Notes: a model not told the origin generated them from the sequence alone. 17,982 nt of DNA from Syntrophaceae bacterium UBA4059 (GCA_002382045.1 DFZJ01000190.1:1-17982), one strand, 5' to 3'; counted from the stretch's first letter, positions 7,811 to 16,163 are shown. Program-made: numbers and translations.

Positions 7811-8845
7811 TTAAACGTTGAAACGGAAATTGATGATATCGCCGTCCTGAACAATGTATTCCTTGCCTTCAAGGCGCAGACGACCGGCCGCTTTGACCTG
7901 TGACGCGGAGCCTCCGTGAGCCGTGAAATCATCATAGGACATGATCTCGGCCTTGATAAAACCCCGTTCAAAGTCGTTGTGAATGGCGCCGGCGGCCTTG
8001 GGAGCTTTGGTTCCCACGGGAATGACCCAGGCCTTGACTTCATCTTCACCCACGGTAAAAAACGACATGCGCCCCAGCAGTGAAAAAGCTCCGCGGATGA
8101 TCCGGCCAAACGCCGGCTCGGCAATGCCCATCGAAGCCAAAAATTCTTTTTGATCGGCGGCATCCAGTCCGGTCAGCTCCGCCTCTATTTTACAGCAGAT
8201 GCCGATCACCGGTTCCGCCAGATGGGCGGCTTTGGCAAATGAATCAGCAAAAGAAAGATGGTCTTCGGCCACGTTGATGACAACCAGTTCCGGCTTGATG
8301 GTCCAGAAGGAAAAACTCCTGAGCGTCAGGACTTCCGCAGGCGTGAGCCCCGCCGCACGGATGGGTTTGCCCGCTTCCAGGCAATCTTTTAACCTGGGCA
8401 GAAGATCATTTTGCGCCGTCTCCTGCGGTGAGATGGCCTTTTTGTTGGACATTTTAGCAAGACGCTCCAGCTTTTTTTCAATGATCAGCAGATCGGACAA
8501 AACCAGTTCATCTTCCAGTTTGCGATAGGCGTCGAGCGTGAGTGAAACATCCGGCAGGGAAAATCCATCGACCACATGCAGAATGGCGTCTGCACCGCTC
8601 AAATTCTGACGGATGGCCTCCCACGGGTGTTCGCCCACAGCGTGCACATCACTGAAGGGAACTTTGGCCGGCGAAACTTTGGCCGGTTTGTAGATTTCGA
8701 CGAGCTTGTCAAAACGCTCATCCGGCACGGACGCCTGACCGCGCACGACTGTTTCGCCGTGTGACTGACCGCTTTTTACGCCGGTCATAATTTCAAACAA
8801 GGTGCTCTTCCCGCTCTGAGGAAGGCCCAGGATACCCATTTCCAT
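7811..8845 (-). CDS. Divergent YchF-type (Obg-like) P-loop ATPase with TGS domain
   Basis: The 344 residues begin with a Walker A loop, GLPQSGKST (7-15). YchF proteins have a hydrophobic residue where Ras-type GTPases have glutamine and prefer ATP through an NxxE motif in place of NKxD. Here INVAED fits NxxE. The C-terminus (about 275-344) ends in a TGS-like domain, ERGFIKAEIMSYDDF to GKEYIVQDGDIINFRF. It is ~20 residues shorter than the usual ~363-residue YchF. The DxxG switch region, normally DIAGLV, is replaced by FSDVHAVGEH, so this is a divergent subgroup. YchF associates with ribosomes and stress responses, but transferring that role here is inference. The ATG overlaps the upstream dapL stop as TAATG, with AAGGA nine bases before it, indicating coupled translation. 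Confidence 0.82.
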   Translation of the reverse strand: MEMGILGLPQSGKSTLFEIMTGVKSGQSHGETVVRGQASVPDERFDKLVEIYKPAKVSPAKVPFSDVHAVGEHPWEAIRQNLSGADAILHVVDGFSLPDVSLTLDAYRKLEDELVLSDLLIIEKKLERLAKMSNKKAISPQETAQNDLLPRLKDCLEAGKPIRAAGLTPAEVLTLRSFSFWTIKPELVVINVAEDHLSFADSFAKAAHLAEPVIGICCKIEAELTGLDAADQKEFLASMGIAEPAFGRIIRGAFSLLGRMSFFTVGEDEVKAWVIPVGTKAPKAAGAIHNDFERGFIKAEIMSYDDFTAHGGSASQVKAAGRLRLEGKEYIVQDGDIINFRFNV

Positions 8846-10011
8846 TAAATAAATTCCTTTTCGATCCTCTGCATCGCTTCTTTCAGCCGGTCATCCGGCA
8901 CGGTGAGCGAGATGCGGATGAAGCCTTCGCCGTATTGACCGTAAGCCGTCCCGGAAGCTACGACGACGGCGGTTTTATCAAACAGGCGATTGGTGAATTC
9001 CAGTGACGTCATGCCCTTCGGCGCAGGCGCCCACAGATAAAACGTGCCGCGCGGCGGATTAAAATCGATACCGATCTTTTTGAGTGTTTTCAATACCAGT
9101 TCCCGCCGGCGTCCATAAATAGAAAGCATTTCCTCAATAAAGCCAGCTTCGTTATGCAAGGCCGCGATTCCCGCATACTGAACCGCGTTGAAAACTCCGG
9201 AATCGGTATTTTCCTTCACTTTGCTGATGCCGGCAATCAGTTCGGGATTGCCGGCTGCCAGCCCCAGCCGCCAGCCGCACATATTAAATGGTTTGGAAAG
9301 AGAATTCAGTTCCACGCCGACATCTTTTGCACCCGGCGCCATCAGGAAACTGATGCGCTCCTGTCCGGCAAAAACGATTTCGCTGTAAGGGTTATCATAA
9401 CAAATGGCAATATCATACTCGCCGGCAAAGGCCACGAGTTTGTTTAGAAAATCCAGGGTGGCGCAGGCGCCCGTCGGATTGTTCGGGTAATTCAGAAACA
9501 TCGCGCTGGCTTTCTTAGCCACATCCGTCGGAATGTCTTCCAGTACCGGCAGGTAATTATTCTGCGGAAGAATGGGCACATTATAAGGGATGCCTTCAGC
9601 CATCAGGATGCTGGATCGATACGCCGGATAGCCGGGATCGGTCATTAACACCGTATCGCCGGGATTCACCCGCGCCAGCATAAAGTGATGGCAACCTTCC
9701 TTGGAACCGATGAGGCCCAGAATTTCATTTTCAGGGTTGAGGCTGACACCATAGCGCTGGGCATACCAACGGGCAATCTCTTTGCGGTAAGCCAGCATGC
9801 CCTTTTCTTCATCGGTGGGATAGCGGTGATTTTGCGGGTCACGGGCCGCGCGGCACAGCTCATCAATGATGGAATTGGGTGTTGCTTCTACCGGGTCGCC
9901 GATGGCGAGCGATATCACATCCACGCCTTCAGACTTGGCCTTGTTGATTTTTTTCCGGAGCTCCATAAAAAGATATGGCGGTATTTTCTTTAATCTATCA
10001 GCAGTTCGCAC
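8845..10011 (-). CDS. dapL: LL-diaminopimelate aminotransferase (PLP, class I/II fold)
   Basis: This fold-type I aminotransferase probably converts tetrahydrodipicolinate plus glutamate to LL-diaminopimelate in one step of lysine and peptidoglycan synthesis. It opens with RTADRLKKIPPYLFMELRKK, typical of the methanogen/bacterial DapL group. It then has SLAIGDP, NYPNNPTG and the PLP-lysine segment SLSKPFNMCGWRLG, whose lysine is residue 240 from the start used here. The frame can begin at a TTG at 10056, overlapping dapF. The GTG at 10011 is preferred because AAAGGG lies nine bases before it and the conserved sequence starts there, giving 388 residues. The adjacent dapF, whose substrate is this enzyme's product, strongly supports the assignment over a general aspartate/alanine aminotransferase. 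SKPFN instead of the common SKTYN is a mild deviation. Confidence 0.87.
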   Translation of the reverse strand: MRTADRLKKIPPYLFMELRKKINKAKSEGVDVISLAIGDPVEATPNSIIDELCRAARDPQNHRYPTDEEKGMLAYRKEIARWYAQRYGVSLNPENEILGLIGSKEGCHHFMLARVNPGDTVLMTDPGYPAYRSSILMAEGIPYNVPILPQNNYLPVLEDIPTDVAKKASAMFLNYPNNPTGACATLDFLNKLVAFAGEYDIAICYDNPYSEIVFAGQERISFLMAPGAKDVGVELNSLSKPFNMCGWRLGLAAGNPELIAGISKVKENTDSGVFNAVQYAGIAALHNEAGFIEEMLSIYGRRRELVLKTLKKIGIDFNPPRGTFYLWAPAPKGMTSLEFTNRLFDKTAVVVASGTAYGQYGEGFIRISLTVPDDRLKEAMQRIEKEFI

Positions 10012-10036
10012 GGTTATCGTCCCTTTCTGATCCGGT

Positions 10037-10870
10037 TTATTTGTAGGCTTCTTCAAAAAGCATTCCCTGATAGACTATTTTCACTTTACCTTCAAGACAT
10101 ATTTCTTCAAAACGGCCGTCGGTCCGGGAAAAATAAACGCGTAATATTTCACCGCTTTGCACGGTTACATCCACCGGTGACTCCACGAGATTCCGACCCG
10201 CTGCAGCCAAAACGGAAGCGACCACGCCGGTGCCGCAGGCCAGCGTCTCGGCTTCAACGCCGCGTTCGTAAGTCCTGACGCGCATTTTGTGCCGGTCAAG
10301 CACCCTTGCAAAATTGGCATTGGTCCCTCTGGGCTGAAAGGATTCATGACGGCGGATTTTACGTCCCCGGTCGAAAACGTCGCACGTATCCAAATTTTCA
10401 AAAAAACAGACCGCGTGAGGCACACCGGTGTCGATGCTGTCCAGGACAATCTCCCGACCGTCGAGAAGAATCTTTTGATTGATCTTCAAGGAAGAAGGAT
10501 CGGTCAGTCTGGATTTAACCATATCGCCGTGAACTTCGGCGGTGATGATTCCGGCAAGGGTTTCAAAGGACATTTTCTCTCCCGCGATACCCCGGAGAAA
10601 GGCATAACGCGCCACGCAGCGGCTGCCGTTGCCGCACATTTCCCCCACAGAGCCGTCGGAATTAAAAAACTGCCATTTAAAATCAACGGATGCTGAGGGT
10701 TCAATCAGGAAAAGGCCGTCCGCGCCGACGGAAATTTTGCGCGCGCAAATCCGGCGGGCAAACTCAGGCAGATCGCCGACATGGAGTGACAAATCACGGT
10801 TGTCGATAATGATGAAATCATTGCCGCTGCCGCTCATTTTCCAAAAACTGATTAGACGTGATTCATCCAT
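10037..10870 (-). CDS. dapF: Diaminopimelate epimerase
   Basis: This cytoplasmic, cofactor-independent enzyme converts LL- to meso-diaminopimelate, the precursor of lysine and of peptidoglycan cross-links. The 277-residue length is normal. The family features are present: FWKMSGSGNDFIIID at the N-terminus, MCGNGSRC with the first catalytic cysteine C79, the substrate-site stretch TGVPHAV, and ACGTG with the second catalytic cysteine C212. The start at ATG 10870 lies behind a modest AGGG. Downstream, dapL begins 25 bases after the stop, so the two consecutive steps are co-transcribed. A strong terminator ends only 20 bases before the start codon. Expression must therefore come from read-through or from a promoter buried in the preceding gene or hairpin, since I see no room for one between. 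Confidence 0.96.
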   Translation of the reverse strand: MDESRLISFWKMSGSGNDFIIIDNRDLSLHVGDLPEFARRICARKISVGADGLFLIEPSASVDFKWQFFNSDGSVGEMCGNGSRCVARYAFLRGIAGEKMSFETLAGIITAEVHGDMVKSRLTDPSSLKINQKILLDGREIVLDSIDTGVPHAVCFFENLDTCDVFDRGRKIRRHESFQPRGTNANFARVLDRHKMRVRTYERGVEAETLACGTGVVASVLAAAGRNLVESPVDVTVQSGEILRVYFSRTDGRFEEICLEGKVKIVYQGMLFEEAYK

Positions 10871-10890
10871 ATGCTCATGATCCCTGCGCT

Positions 10891-10921
10891 AAAAAACCCG
10901 GACGCAAAGGCCGGGTTTTTT
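10891..10921 (-). terminator. Rho-independent terminator of the fum-por-nuo-like operon
   Basis: A CCCGG/CCGGG stem (10897-10901 and 10911-10915) is flanked by six As on one side and a run of Ts on the other. It works as a terminator on either strand. Read on the minus strand it follows the last gene of the electron-transfer operon by 16 bases and ends in TTTTTT. It separates that operon from dapF-dapL-ychF. Confidence 0.88.
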
Positions 10922-10937
10922 GTTTGAGGGTGTCTGT

Positions 10938-11651
10938 TTAGCGGCATTCCGTGCAGGTCGTCAGGTTCTTGAACGGCACACCGGTTTTTTTGCTGATGAA
11001 TTTCAACTGATCGACCGGCGCGAAATGCTTGCCGCATTTATCGCAGGTCTGCATTTTAAAGGTGCGTCCCCATATTTTGCGTTTATCGCCGGTCGAGAGC
11101 ATTTCAATGTGGCCGGTGGGGCAGACATAGACGCATGCGCCGCAGCCGATGCAGACATCCGATTTTTCATGATAAGGGGTGCCGACTTCTTTATAGGAGC
11201 CGCGTGAAAATAAGCCGATGGCGCTCACGCCGACGACTTCTTCACAGACACGCACGCAGGAACGGCATAAAATACACTTGCCTTTGTCCTGATCTGCGGC
11301 ATAACGGGCCTGGGGTTCCACGCCCATTTCCCGCGCCATTTTCCGGAGAACGTCGGATTCGGGACAGCGCGCCAGAAGCAATTCCATCACCAGACGCCGT
11401 ACATTTTGCACACGGGGGCTTTGGGTATTAACGATCAGACCGTCTTCCACGCCGTACAGGCAGGACGTGACAATTCGGGTCCGGTTGCCTTTTTTGATTT
11501 CGACCACGCAAAGCCGGCAGGCGCCGGAGCGGGATATGGATTCATGCGCACAGAGGGTGGGTACCGCAATGCCGGCGCCCCGAATGGCTTCCAAAAGCAT
11601 CGTGTCTTTCTTAGCTGATACGTCTTTTCCGTCAATAATCATATTTACCAT
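10938..11651 (-). CDS. Short NuoG/HoxU-like iron-sulfur subunit of an NAD(P)H:acceptor oxidoreductase
   Basis: This is the electron-wiring subunit, predicted to pass electrons between the NuoF-like flavin subunit and a partner such as ferredoxin. From the ATG at 11651 there are 237 residues. A plant-type [2Fe-2S] domain has C34, C45, C48 and C64. A NuoG-type linker (about 78-110) follows. Two [4Fe-4S] motifs are C126/C129/C132/C136 and C167/C170/C173/C177. The tail has CDKC (203-206) and CTEC (233-236), which resembles a zinc ribbon. The His/Cys cluster site normally between the [2Fe-2S] and [4Fe-4S] domains of NuoG/HydA is missing (only LLLARCPESD is there). There is no H-cluster domain, so it is not a hydrogenase. 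The frame extends to 11729, but that start would overlap nuoF by 61 bases. ATG 11651 lies 17 bases after the nuoF-like stop, behind GAGGTGG. Confidence 0.85.
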   Translation of the reverse strand: MVNMIIDGKDVSAKKDTMLLEAIRGAGIAVPTLCAHESISRSGACRLCVVEIKKGNRTRIVTSCLYGVEDGLIVNTQSPRVQNVRRLVMELLLARCPESDVLRKMAREMGVEPQARYAADQDKGKCILCRSCVRVCEEVVGVSAIGLFSRGSYKEVGTPYHEKSDVCIGCGACVYVCPTGHIEMLSTGDKRKIWGRTFKMQTCDKCGKHFAPVDQLKFISKKTGVPFKNLTTCTECR

Positions 11652-11668
11652 GATGTCTTTTTCCACCT

Positions 11669-13516
11669 CTACTTCACGTTGATTGCATCGAATTTGCAGC
11701 TCTGGATGCAGGCGCCGCAACGGGTGCATTTGTCTTTATCGATCACATGGGCCTTCTTCTTTTCGCCGGTGATCGCCTGGGTCGCGCAAACCTTGACGCA
11801 CACGCCGCAGCCGGTGCATTTTTCCGCGTCGATGCTGTAAGTAATGAGCGCTTTGCAGACGCCCGCCGGACAGCGGTGCTCTTTGATGTGCGTTTCGTAC
11901 TCCTCACGGAAATACCGGATCGTGCTCAACACCGGGTTGGGGGCTGAGCCGCCCAGGGCGCAAAGCGACCCGTCGGCAATCGCCGCTCCCATCGTCTCCA
12001 AAAGTTCGATGTCTCCTTCTTTGCCGCGACCGGCGCAGATATCTTCCAGAATGTCGCTCATGCGGCGAATGCCTTCGCGGCAGGGCACGCACTTGCCGCA
12101 GGATTCTTCCTTGAGGAATTCCAGGAAGTACCGGGCGACATCCACCATGCACGAGGTGTCGTCCATGACAATCATGCCGCCGGAGCCCATCATGGAGCCG
12201 ACTTCATAGAGCTTGTCAAAATCAACGGGAATATCCAGCAGACTTTCCGGAATGCAGCCGCCGGACGGACCGCCGGTCTGGACCGCCTTGAACTTGCGGC
12301 CGTTGGGAATGCCGCCGCCCATGTCGTAGATGATTTCGTAAAGCGTGGTGCCCATCGGGACTTCGATCAGACCCGTGTTGTTGATCTTGCCGACCAGCGA
12401 AAATATTTTTGTTCCCTTGGACCCTTCGGTGCCGATGGACGCATACCAGTCCGCTCCTTTATTGATAATCAGCGGAACATTGGCCCATGTTTCCACGTTG
12501 TTGAGAACGGTCGGCTTGTCGTAGAGGCCCTTTTCCACCGCGTGGACATACTTGGCGCGCGGCTCGCCGGCGCGGCCTTCAATGGACGCGAAAAGCGCCG
12601 AGGATTCGCCGCAGACGAATGCGCCCGCGCCCTTGTTGATGTGAATGTCAAACGAGAAATCCGTGCCCAGAATATTTTTCCCTAAAAGGCCGTTTTCCCT
12701 GGCGGCCGCAATGGCGATGGTCAGGTGCTCCACGGCCAGCGGATATTCGTTTCTAACGTAAATATACCCCTGGTTCGAGCCGACGGCATACGCGCCGATG
12801 ATCATGCCTTCGATGACGCTGTGGGGATTGCCTTCCATGAGGCTGCGGTCCATGTACGCACCGGGATCGCCTTCGTCGCCGTTGGCGATAACGTATTTGG
12901 GATCGCCATGGGCTCTGCGGACGCCTTCCCACTTGACGGCTGCGTGAAACCCGCCGCCGCCGCGGCCTCTGAGACCCGCTTTTTTCACTTCGCTGATGAC
13001 CTGATCCGGCGTCATTTCGGAAAGCGCCTTGGCCAGCGCCTGATAGCCGTTGATGTTAAAATACGCCTCGATTTTTGAGGGATCAAGCATGCCGTTTTGG
13101 CCAAACACGATGCGATGCTGTTTCTTGTAAAACGGCAGGTCATCTTCACGATACAGTGTTTTTTTCGTTTCCGGATGACGGTAAACCAACCGGCTGATGA
13201 CTTCGCCATTCGCCACGGTTTTGGAAACAATTTCGGGCACATCTTCGACTTTTACATGCTGATAAAAATATTTGTCGGGATGAATAACGACCATGGGTCC
13301 CTTTTCGCAGAATCCCAGACAGCCGGTCGCCAGGACGTCCACATCATTCATGTTTTGCTTCTTTAATTCGGCTTCAAGAGCTTCTTTCACCTTGAGACTG
13401 CCGGAAGCGCGGCATCCTGTGCCGGCGCAGATCGCGACAAACTTTTTTTTCGGACCGTAAAACAGGGTCAGATTGTCCAGAATCTCGTGGGCTTGAATAT
13501 CGGAATTTTCGTTCAT
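11669..13516 (-). CDS. NuoF/HydB-like FMN and NAD(P)-binding subunit
   Basis: This flavoprotein subunit should exchange electrons between NAD(P)H, FMN and iron-sulfur clusters. Its 615 residues follow the HydB/HymB/HndC layout. A thioredoxin-like [2Fe-2S] domain has C30, C35, C66 and C70. The FMN site is GLRGRGGGGF (181-190). The dinucleotide-binding loop is GAGAFVCGESS (296-306), and an SLBB-like region follows. A NuoF-type [4Fe-4S] site is C473/C476/C479 with C519. Two ferredoxin motifs end the protein: C567/C570/C573/C577 and C597/C600/C603/C607. The extra N- and C-terminal Fe-S domains distinguish it from respiratory complex I NuoF. The usual GEE of the nucleotide site is GES here (S305). 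It starts two bases after the NuoE-like stop, behind GAGGGGG. No hydrogenase or membrane subunit is adjacent, so the partner is probably ferredoxin from the neighbouring Por enzyme (inference). Confidence 0.93.
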   Translation of the reverse strand: MNENSDIQAHEILDNLTLFYGPKKKFVAICAGTGCRASGSLKVKEALEAELKKQNMNDVDVLATGCLGFCEKGPMVVIHPDKYFYQHVKVEDVPEIVSKTVANGEVISRLVYRHPETKKTLYREDDLPFYKKQHRIVFGQNGMLDPSKIEAYFNINGYQALAKALSEMTPDQVISEVKKAGLRGRGGGGFHAAVKWEGVRRAHGDPKYVIANGDEGDPGAYMDRSLMEGNPHSVIEGMIIGAYAVGSNQGYIYVRNEYPLAVEHLTIAIAAARENGLLGKNILGTDFSFDIHINKGAGAFVCGESSALFASIEGRAGEPRAKYVHAVEKGLYDKPTVLNNVETWANVPLIINKGADWYASIGTEGSKGTKIFSLVGKINNTGLIEVPMGTTLYEIIYDMGGGIPNGRKFKAVQTGGPSGGCIPESLLDIPVDFDKLYEVGSMMGSGGMIVMDDTSCMVDVARYFLEFLKEESCGKCVPCREGIRRMSDILEDICAGRGKEGDIELLETMGAAIADGSLCALGGSAPNPVLSTIRYFREEYETHIKEHRCPAGVCKALITYSIDAEKCTGCGVCVKVCATQAITGEKKKAHVIDKDKCTRCGACIQSCKFDAINVK

Positions 13517-13518
13517 CG

Positions 13519-13998
13519 CTACGCCCCCTCTTCATTGATCTTTTTGATGATTTTATCCACTTTATTGACGGTGAGCTGACCGTGATAGTCGGTGTCGATC
13601 ACCACAACCGGCCCCAGCGCGCAGGCGCCCACGCAGTTGACGGTCTCCAGAGAAAACTTGCCGTCTGTCGTTGTTTGGCCCGGCTTGATGCCCAGCGTGG
13701 TTTCAAAACGGTCCTGAAGAATGGACGCGCCGCGGACATGGCAGGCCGTTCCCTTGCAGATTTTAACGATGTGTTTGCCGCGCGGCTTCAAACTGAAAGC
13801 GGTGTAAAAGGTAGCTGCTTCATACACCCGGCTCATCGGCACATTCATCGCCTTTGCCGCCGTCTTCAGAGCTTCTTTGGGAAGGTAGTTAAAGGCTTCC
13901 TGAATATCCTGCAACACGGCGATCATCGCGCTTTTGCTGTTCCCGTGTTTTTTGACAATTTGTTTTGTTTTGGATGCTACACTGATCGGTTTCGTCAT
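13519..13998 (-). CDS. NuoE/HydC-like [2Fe-2S] subunit
   Basis: This 159-residue thioredoxin-fold ferredoxin subunit pairs with the NuoF-like protein and holds one [2Fe-2S] cluster. The four ligands are visible as C81 and C86 (CKGTAC) and C122 and C126 (CVGAC), the usual Cx4C...Cx3C pattern. The N-terminal helical region (DIQEAFNYLPKEALKTAA, then SRVYEAATFYTAF) is typical of NuoE. The gene lies 51 bases after porB and is coupled to the NuoF-like gene through a two-base gap. A GAGGTGAGAG ribosome-binding site precedes the ATG. Length and motifs are normal, with nothing missing. It could belong to a complex named Hym, Hnd, Hyd or Nuo, and the sequence does not decide among these. Confidence 0.93.
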   Translation of the reverse strand: MTKPISVASKTKQIVKKHGNSKSAMIAVLQDIQEAFNYLPKEALKTAAKAMNVPMSRVYEAATFYTAFSLKPRGKHIVKICKGTACHVRGASILQDRFETTLGIKPGQTTTDGKFSLETVNCVGACALGPVVVIDTDYHGQLTVNKVDKIIKKINEEGA

Positions 13999-14049
13999 TT
14001 TTTTCTCTCACCTCGGTATTCTTAAATTTCTCTTTTATGCATTGCCGGT

Positions 14050-14988
14050 TTAGAGAAATTTGGCTTTTTCCATGAGTTTCTTGTACTCAATGGTGACCCG
14101 CTCCTGGATGGGGTCGATTTCTTCATTGGTCAGATGGCGGAAACGGCCCTGGGGCTTGAAGTAGTCCCGGATGGGTTTGAGTTTCTTCGGCATGTCCGGA
14201 GAAACCCGATAGTGGCCGTTTTCCACTTCAAACAGCGGGAAGACACCCGTTTCCACAGCCATCCGGCCCATGGATACCGCCGTCTGCGACGGGGCGCGCC
14301 AACCGGTCGGACACACAGAGAAACAGTGAATATAAGAAGGCCCTTTGATGCTTTTGGCTTTTTCCATCTTACGGATGAAATCGAGCGGATAGCTGGGGCA
14401 AACCGTGGCCACATAAGGAATTTCGTGAGCAACCATGATTTCCGGCATATTCTTTTTCCAGGTTTTCTGGCCCATACTCACTTTGCCGGCAGGAGCGGTT
14501 GTCGTGGAGGCGCCCATCGGCGTACCGCTGGAGCGCTGAATGCCCGTGTTCATGTAAGCTTCGTTGTCGAAACAAACGTAAATCATATCGTGGCCGCGTT
14601 CCATGGCGCCGGAAAGCGCCTGAAATCCGATGTCCATGGTGGCGCCGTCGCCACCCATACCGACAACTTTGATATAGCGGTCGTCAATCTTACCTTTTTT
14701 ACGGAGCGCTTTAAGGCCCGCTTCGATGCCGGAAGCAACAGAGGCTGCGTTTTCAAACGCAACATGAACCCAGGGTACTTGCCACGCCGTGGTGGGAAAC
14801 ATGCTGGAGACGATTTCCATACAACCGGTTGCGGAAGCGATGACGGTGTTTTCACCCAGCGCCTTGGCCATCAACCGTACGGCCAGCACCTCGGCACAGC
14901 CGGAGCAGGCGCGGTGGCCGGATGACAGCAATTCCTGCTTATTAATCAGCCTTGGGGCAAATAAATCAAAATTTTCTACGATATTCAT
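14050..14988 (-). CDS. porB: Pyruvate:ferredoxin oxidoreductase, beta subunit (TPP and [4Fe-4S])
   Basis: This is the catalytic subunit that binds thiamine diphosphate and a [4Fe-4S] cluster, for reversible oxidative decarboxylation of pyruvate to acetyl-CoA, CO2 and reduced ferredoxin. The 312 residues match PorB. GHRACSGC supplies C28 and C31, C56 sits in SATGCMEI, and C226 is in CPTGW. The TPP-binding motif runs from GDG (113-115) to DN (141-142). TAWQVPWVHVAFENAASVASGIEA and DNEAYMNTGIQRSS are characteristic of the pyruvate type rather than the 2-oxoglutarate (KorB) type. The start overlaps the porA stop as TAATG. The direction of the reaction, pyruvate oxidation or synthesis, cannot be read from sequence. 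Confidence 0.93.
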   Translation of the reverse strand: MNIVENFDLFAPRLINKQELLSSGHRACSGCAEVLAVRLMAKALGENTVIASATGCMEIVSSMFPTTAWQVPWVHVAFENAASVASGIEAGLKALRKKGKIDDRYIKVVGMGGDGATMDIGFQALSGAMERGHDMIYVCFDNEAYMNTGIQRSSGTPMGASTTTAPAGKVSMGQKTWKKNMPEIMVAHEIPYVATVCPSYPLDFIRKMEKAKSIKGPSYIHCFSVCPTGWRAPSQTAVSMGRMAVETGVFPLFEVENGHYRVSPDMPKKLKPIRDYFKPQGRFRHLTNEEIDPIQERVTIEYKKLMEKAKFL

Positions 14989-16163
14989 TATTCTCTTACC
15001 CCCCAGAATTCATAGGTATCAGCAGCCTGATTTCCCGTATCCGCCAGAACTTTTTCGAACATTCCGGTAAAATCTTTCACGGTAACGTCGCGGCCGCCCA
15101 ATCCGTAAATATAATTGTAAATCAAAGGTCGCTGCGTTTCAGCATAAAGAGCGGATTTAATTTCGGAAAAAACAGGACCACCGGGACCGCCAAACGAAAC
15201 GGCGCGATCGGTCACAATCAGTTTTTTAGTGTTTTTAACGACTGCCTTCAGCTCGTCAAACGGGAATGGCCTCCAGAGTCTCAGCTTGACCAGACCCGCC
15301 TTAGTGCCTTTAACGCGCAGTTCATCAATAGCCATTTGCGCGGTTTCACCCATCGAGCCCATGGTCAGCAACAGGATGTCCGCATCGTCTGTCTTGTAAG
15401 TTTCGACCGGTTTGTAGTTGCGGCCGAACAATCTTCCCCATTCGTCCCAGACTTTCAGGATGACTTTTTTGGAGTTCTTGATGGCTTCGTCTTTGGCCTT
15501 CATGATTTCCGTAAAATAATCAGACATGGCAAAAGCGCCCATCGTTACGGGACGCGCGGGATGAAGCGTGGCGTGGGGAATAAACGGCGGCAGGAATTGA
15601 TTGACTTCCTCCTGTGTCGGCATTTCAAAAGGCTCCACCATGTGCGTTAACTGAAAACCATCGATATTAATATTGACCGGCAACATGACGTCCTTGTGCT
15701 CGGCGATTTTGAAGGCAATGATGGACATATCAATCGCTTCCTGTCCGTTTTCCACAAAAATGGAGATCCATCCGGAATCGCGCTGGGGCATAATGTCGGA
15801 GTGATCATTCAAAATGTTCAGGGGACCGGATACCGCCCGGTTGGCGATCGCCATCGTGATCGGGAGACGCATCGCCGAAGCAATAGGCAGCAATTCATGC
15901 ATATACATCAATCCCTGCGAACTGGTTGCGGTATAAGAACGGGCGCCCGTACCGGACGCGCCGATCACCGCGCTCATGGCCGAATGTTCGGATTCGACCG
16001 TCACAAATTCCGCGTCTATTTTACCGTCGGCAACCAGGTCCGAGAGATGTTCCGCGATGTGTGACTGGGGGGTGATGGGATAAACGGCCGCCATGTCGAT
16101 ATTGCAAAGTCCGACGGCTTCCGCGACGGCAACTGCCACTTCCATACCTACGCGTTTGCCCAT
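14988..16163 (-). CDS. porA: Pyruvate:ferredoxin oxidoreductase, alpha subunit
   Basis: The 391 residues are the usual length for PorA, which carries the pyrimidine-binding domain and a transketolase-like C-terminal domain. YPITPQSHIAEHL (about 28-40) and TATSSQGLMYMHELLPIA (about 78-95) are the family motifs. The following domain has SGPLNILNDHSD, and the later LLLTMGSMGETAQMAIDELR lies in the C-terminal domain. It forms the active heterotetramer with the porB, porD and porG products. Translation is coupled on both sides: one base separates the porD stop from its ATG, with GAGGAGGG in front, and its TAA overlaps the porB ATG. Homologues acting on other 2-oxoacids exist, but the order porG-porD-porA-porB and subunit lengths favour pyruvate. 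Confidence 0.93.
   Translation of the reverse strand: MGKRVGMEVAVAVAEAVGLCNIDMAAVYPITPQSHIAEHLSDLVADGKIDAEFVTVESEHSAMSAVIGASGTGARSYTATSSQGLMYMHELLPIASAMRLPITMAIANRAVSGPLNILNDHSDIMPQRDSGWISIFVENGQEAIDMSIIAFKIAEHKDVMLPVNINIDGFQLTHMVEPFEMPTQEEVNQFLPPFIPHATLHPARPVTMGAFAMSDYFTEIMKAKDEAIKNSKKVILKVWDEWGRLFGRNYKPVETYKTDDADILLLTMGSMGETAQMAIDELRVKGTKAGLVKLRLWRPFPFDELKAVVKNTKKLIVTDRAVSFGGPGGPVFSEIKSALYAETQRPLIYNYIYGLGGRDVTVKDFTGMFEKVLADTGNQAADTYEFWGVRE

Noticed and set aside
10938..13998. Electron-bifurcating [FeFe]-hydrogenase operon
   Set aside because: The NuoE/NuoF/NuoG-like trio fits, but no H-cluster cysteine motifs occur in the third subunit or elsewhere in the window.
14134..14925. 263-codon plus-strand frame opposite porB
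   Set aside because: It is the antisense shadow of a conserved enzyme gene; its composition (His, Arg, Gly rich) and lack of any recognisable motif argue against coding.
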